DNA from: Paenibacillus xylanexedens
GTDB taxonomy: Bacteria; Bacillota; Bacilli; Paenibacillales; Paenibacillaceae
DNA length: 64,000 nucleotides
Assembly (NCBI RefSeq): GCF_017874615.1
Contig: NZ_JAGIKV010000025.1
Location: 1 to 64,000, forward strand
Reading direction: 5' to 3'
A model generated the notes under the pieces. That model searched no databases. It was not told the origin of the DNA and saw only the letters and a program-made list of their open reading frames with translations. A program made the position numbers and the translations under genes. This document shows, piece by piece, positions 60,991 to 64,000 of the stretch (position 1 is the stretch's first letter; every line of letters begins with the position of its first letter).

Positions 60991-62802
60991 TTGAGTATAC
61001 GTTCTTTAAATGGAACAGATTTCACCGCAATGGTACTTGCCGGAGCGGAACAACTTGGACAGCATGCAGAGCACGTCAATTCCCTGAATGTTTTCCCTGT
61101 GCCGGATGGTGACACGGGAACGAACATGAATTTGACAATGAGTGCAGGAGTCGCAGAGATTAAAAGAAAAAGTTCTGCCTCCATCGGCGAAGCTGCCGGT
61201 ATTCTATCGAAAGGCCTGCTTATGGGTGCACGGGGGAATTCAGGAGTTATTCTGTCGCAATTGTTCCGTGGTTTTAGTCGTTCAGCTGCTCCCTATGAGG
61301 AACTGAATACGCTCCAATTTGCAGCAGCCCTGCAGAACGGTGTTGACGCAGCTTACAAAGCAGTCGTAAAGCCCGTTGAAGGGACCATTCTTACCGTAGC
61401 CAAGGAAGCGGCGAAACATGCCAACTACTATGCAAGACGGACGAATGATATTACTGAATTAATGAATGAAGTTTTGTTAAAAGCAAAAGAAGCACTGGCA
61501 ATGACTCCGGAATTACTGCCTGTACTGAAACAGGTTGGTGTTGTGGATTCAGGTGGTCAGGGGCTTGTATATATCTACGAGGGCTTTATGGAAGTATTGC
61601 TGCAAAGTGACGGAGGGAGTCGTACTTCGCTGAACAAAGAAGTAACCCCATCCGTGGCAGCATCTGCTTTGAAACCGGCTGCACCGACAGAAGTGGATAT
61701 CAAGAAGCCTGCACAGCAGCAGGTGATTGCACCGGAGATGCCATTGTCTGCTCAGGCGAGACTGGAAACGGAAGATATTGAATTCCTGTACGATATGGAA
61801 TTCTTCATTAATCGTGAGCTTGGAGAGAACGCAGGAGTGGCATTTGATGATGAAGCATTCCGGAAAGCGTTGTCAGTTAATGGAGATTCGATCATTATCA
61901 TTGCCGATGATGAAGTCATCAAAGTTCATGTCCATTCCAAGACGCCAGGCGATGTATTAAACCTGGCGCTGCATTATGGTGAGATTACACAGATTCATAT
62001 TCTCAATATGCGTGAACAGCATCGGGATCTCCTGACAGCAGGTATGGACATTGCTCCATCACCTGAATTGTTTGCAGAGATTCCACCTGAGGCAGCGCGC
62101 AGTATGGAAAAGGCTGTGCTTCCTGCAGATGAGATGGCACCGTATGGTTTTATTGCGGTATCCTCCGGTGACGGTATTGCAGAGATTTTCCAAAGTCTTG
62201 GCGTTGATGTTGTTCTGTCCGGTGGACAGACGATGAATCCGAGTACTGAGGATTTTGTAAAAGCCGTTCGCTCCATTGCTGCGGAGCAGGTATTTATACT
62301 CCCGAATAACTCGAATATTGTACTGGCTGCGGAGCAGGCTCGTGAATTGCTTGAAGATGAGCGCCGAATTACGGTTATTCCAAGCAAGACCATTCCACAG
62401 GGGATGGCTGCTGCCTTTGCTTTCCAGGAAGATGAGTCTGCGGAAACAAACCGTGACCAGATGCTGGAGGCCATTAGCCGGGTGCAGTCGGGTCAAGTGA
62501 CTCATGCAGTTCGTGATACGCAATATGATGAACTGGATATCAAGGCGGGGCACTATATCGGTATTCATAACTCCAAAATTGTAGCGACGGATGAAACCAT
62601 GCTTCAAGCATGTGAAGGTCTGCTCAAACAGATGATGGAGAGTGGAGATGAAGTGGTGACGATCCTTGAAGGGGACGAAGCTGACCCTGAGGTTACTGCT
62701 GCCCTCGCTGCATGGCTTGAAGAACAGTATCCTGATGCCGAGGTAGAGGTACATCTTGGAGGACAGCCAGTGTATTATTATTTGTTCTCCGTAGAGTCCT
62801 AA
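60991..62802 (+). CDS. fakA: Fatty acid kinase ATP-binding subunit FakA (DAK/YloV family)
   Basis: 603-residue kinase that phosphorylates fatty acids held by FakB. The N-terminal DhaL-like domain starts LSIRSLNGTDF and contains NVFPVPDGDTGTNMNLTM (metal-binding Asp residues). A 45-residue Pro/Ala-rich linker follows (about 215-260), then the middle domain (DIEFLYDMEFFI) and C-terminal EDD-like domain (FIAVSSGDGIAEIFQSLG, ILPNNSNIVLAA). TTG at 60991 is preferred: AGGAAGGGG is 9 bases upstream and homologues begin MSIRTL. The ATG at 60925 is in frame but unsupported. Confidence 0.9.
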   Translation: MSIRSLNGTDFTAMVLAGAEQLGQHAEHVNSLNVFPVPDGDTGTNMNLTMSAGVAEIKRKSSASIGEAAGILSKGLLMGARGNSGVILSQLFRGFSRSAAPYEELNTLQFAAALQNGVDAAYKAVVKPVEGTILTVAKEAAKHANYYARRTNDITELMNEVLLKAKEALAMTPELLPVLKQVGVVDSGGQGLVYIYEGFMEVLLQSDGGSRTSLNKEVTPSVAASALKPAAPTEVDIKKPAQQQVIAPEMPLSAQARLETEDIEFLYDMEFFINRELGENAGVAFDDEAFRKALSVNGDSIIIIADDEVIKVHVHSKTPGDVLNLALHYGEITQIHILNMREQHRDLLTAGMDIAPSPELFAEIPPEAARSMEKAVLPADEMAPYGFIAVSSGDGIAEIFQSLGVDVVLSGGQTMNPSTEDFVKAVRSIAAEQVFILPNNSNIVLAAEQARELLEDERRITVIPSKTIPQGMAAAFAFQEDESAETNRDQMLEAISRVQSGQVTHAVRDTQYDELDIKAGHYIGIHNSKIVATDETMLQACEGLLKQMMESGDEVVTILEGDEADPEVTAALAAWLEEQYPDAEVEVHLGGQPVYYYLFSVES

Positions 62803-62810
62803 TAAAGGTT

Positions 62811-62841
62811 GTTCAAAAAGTCTCTGGTTGACTTTTTGAAC
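62811..62841 (+). repeat. Dispersed hairpin repeat, copy 2
   Basis: Arms GTTCAAAAAGTC (62811-62822) and GACTTTTTGAAC (62830-62841) with a 7-base loop, then ATGTACTTA. The arms are identical to those at 28101-28146. It lies between fakA and fakB. Confidence 0.85.
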
Positions 62842-62878
62842 ATGTACTTATAGCACTCTAGCGAAGAGGAGGAGAGTC

Positions 62879-63742
62879 ATGAGCCACAAGGTTGCGATTG
62901 TAACAGACAGTACGGCGGATATTCCCGAAGAACTCATTCGCAAATACGGGATTCACATTGTTCCGCTGCGCCTTCTGTTCGGTGAAGAGACCTATGCAGA
63001 TGGCGTTGATCTGACTTCGGAACAGTTCTACGAAAAGCTGAAGAAGGTATCTGTGTTGCCTACAACTTCACAGCCATCTCCAACCGATTTCATGAATGTG
63101 TACCAATCACTTCTTGATGAGAACCCGGAACGCCCGATTGTATCGATCCACCTGTCATCCGGCATGAGTGGTACCTATCAATCGGCCATGCTCGGCAAGT
63201 CTTTGCTGGAGCGTGAGGGTGACATCACCGTGCTGGATTCGAAGTCAGCATCTTATGGATACGGTCTAATGGTGGTACAGGCTGCTGAACTTGCCGAACA
63301 GGGCAAGTCAGCAGTCGAAATCGCTGCTGTTATTGAAGGGATGCAACAATCTCGCAAGTTGTTCTTTCTTGTAGATACTTTGGAGTATCTGCAAAAGGGC
63401 GGTCGGATTGGCAAAGCTTCAGCCATCTTGGGAACGTTGCTTAACATTAAGCCGATCCTGTCTATTGATGAAGAAGGCGTTATCTACGCAGTTGAGAAAG
63501 TCAGAGGTCATAAAAAAGCAATGGCACGCATTATTGAGCTGTTCCAGAAGGATCTTGCAGATAAACGGGTGAACCTGGCGGTAGGTCATACCGCTGACCC
63601 GGGATCAGCGATCGCTTGTGCAGAGCAGCTGCGGGGTCATTTTACACTAAACGAAGTGGTCTATACCAATATTGGAGCCGTTGTAGGCAGCCATGTTGGA
63701 CCTGGTGTCATTGCGATCTTTATGTGGCCTGTTCCGGAATGA
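62879..63742 (+). CDS. DegV family fatty acid-binding protein (FakB-like)
   Basis: 287-residue protein that holds a fatty acid for FakA. DegV signatures: VAIVTDSTADIPEELI, LPTTSQPSPTDF, SIHLSSGMSGTYQSA, LVDTLEYLQKGGRIGK. GAGGAGGAG precedes the ATG. Placement right after fakA supports a kinase pair; Bacillus has sdaA genes here. Confidence 0.92.
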   Translation: MSHKVAIVTDSTADIPEELIRKYGIHIVPLRLLFGEETYADGVDLTSEQFYEKLKKVSVLPTTSQPSPTDFMNVYQSLLDENPERPIVSIHLSSGMSGTYQSAMLGKSLLEREGDITVLDSKSASYGYGLMVVQAAELAEQGKSAVEIAAVIEGMQQSRKLFFLVDTLEYLQKGGRIGKASAILGTLLNIKPILSIDEEGVIYAVEKVRGHKKAMARIIELFQKDLADKRVNLAVGHTADPGSAIACAEQLRGHFTLNEVVYTNIGAVVGSHVGPGVIAIFMWPVPE

Positions 63743-63752
63743 GGGATTAGAC

Positions 63753-64000
63753 ATGAAATTGGAAGAAATATCAGTTAAGCAAATTAACGGCGTGAGTGCT
63801 CTCAAAGAGGGAGAGCTTCACGCCTTTGGCATCTCTACTGTTAAAGACCTGCTTGAATATTATCCGTTCCGTTACGAGGATTATCGTCTGCGTTCACTTA
63901 GTGAAGTGAAGGATGGGGACAAGATTACGGTCCAGGGACAGGTGATGGGTATTCCTGTATTACAACGATACGGTAAAAAGTCCCGTCTTACCTGTAAGAT
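63753..64000 (+). CDS. recG: ATP-dependent DNA helicase RecG, N-terminus (truncated by window edge)
   Basis: The first 82 codons begin MKLEEISVKQINGVSALK and include STVKDLLEYYPFRYEDYR, the helix-hairpin and wedge-domain start of RecG. Position after fakA/fakB matches Bacillus recG after the yloV region. GAGGG ribosome site; 10 bases from the fakB-like stop. Confidence 0.9.
   Translation, partial: MKLEEISVKQINGVSALKEGELHAFGISTVKDLLEYYPFRYEDYRLRSLSEVKDGDKITVQGQVMGIPVLQRYGKKSRLTCK

Noticed and set aside
1..64000. CRISPR arrays, tRNA or rRNA genes, prophage
   Set aside because: No regularly spaced repeats, no tRNA cloverleaf or rRNA sequence, and no phage genes were seen.

Overview
The window looks like a chromosomal segment of a low-to-mid GC, endospore-forming Firmicute, most likely Paenibacillus. 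This is inferred from protein resemblance, the 26-codon spoVM, CcpA, RemA, a bacilliredoxin, PrkC/PrpC and a Bacillus-like 'ylo' gene order (rqcH, Ca-ATPase, yicC, remA, gmk, rpoZ, coaBC, priA, def, fmt, rsmB, rlmN, prpC, prkC, rsgA, rpe, spoVM, rpmB, fakA, recG). Most of the window is core genome; clearly mobile DNA is limited to the 3' part of a group II intron at the left edge and a 232-bp inverted-repeat element at 35918-36149.

Layout. 1-859: group II intron 3' part (maturase C-terminus, domains V/VI). 952-4589: N-acetylglucosamine-type PTS EIICBA overlapping ptsI, without ptsH. 4.7-11 kb: DJ-1/PfpI protein, zinc-ribbon protein, bacilliredoxin, ccpA, mtnN, and divergent acuA/acsA with a near-consensus cre box. 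11.3-17.7 kb, mostly minus strand: class A PBP with Fn3 domains, a chemoreceptor, and rpsD with a long leader. 18-23 kb: GAF-GGDEF diguanylate cyclase, lipoprotein, M29 aminopeptidase, an HPr-like protein lacking the catalytic His, and ylaN. 23.2-28 kb: Ca2+/H+ antiporter, Asp23-like protein, ftsW, yugN, M20 amidohydrolase. 28.1-31.7 kb: a bacterial XPB-like helicase and a motor-less partner carrying a copy of the helicase's N-terminal domain, preceded by an attenuator-like leader. 31.8-35.7 kb: ricF, ylbG, an unknown protein, a LysR regulator, a PHP phosphoesterase, a GNAT. 36-64 kb: the ylo-type housekeeping cluster with dapF and a fused homocysteine methyltransferase/MTHFR inserted, ending in fakA, fakB and the start of recG.

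Working together: PTS, CcpA, the acsA cre site and AcuA form a carbon-catabolite and acetate module. def-fmt-rsmB-rlmN-rsgA-rpmB serve translation, prpC-prkC signal cell-wall state, and fakA-fakB phosphorylate fatty acids. The best candidates for something undescribed are the XPB/partner pair with its leader, the GTTCAAAAAGTC hairpin found at two loci, the inverted-repeat element beside rqcH, and the His-less HPr-like protein. All identifications come from reading the sequence; no database search was run.
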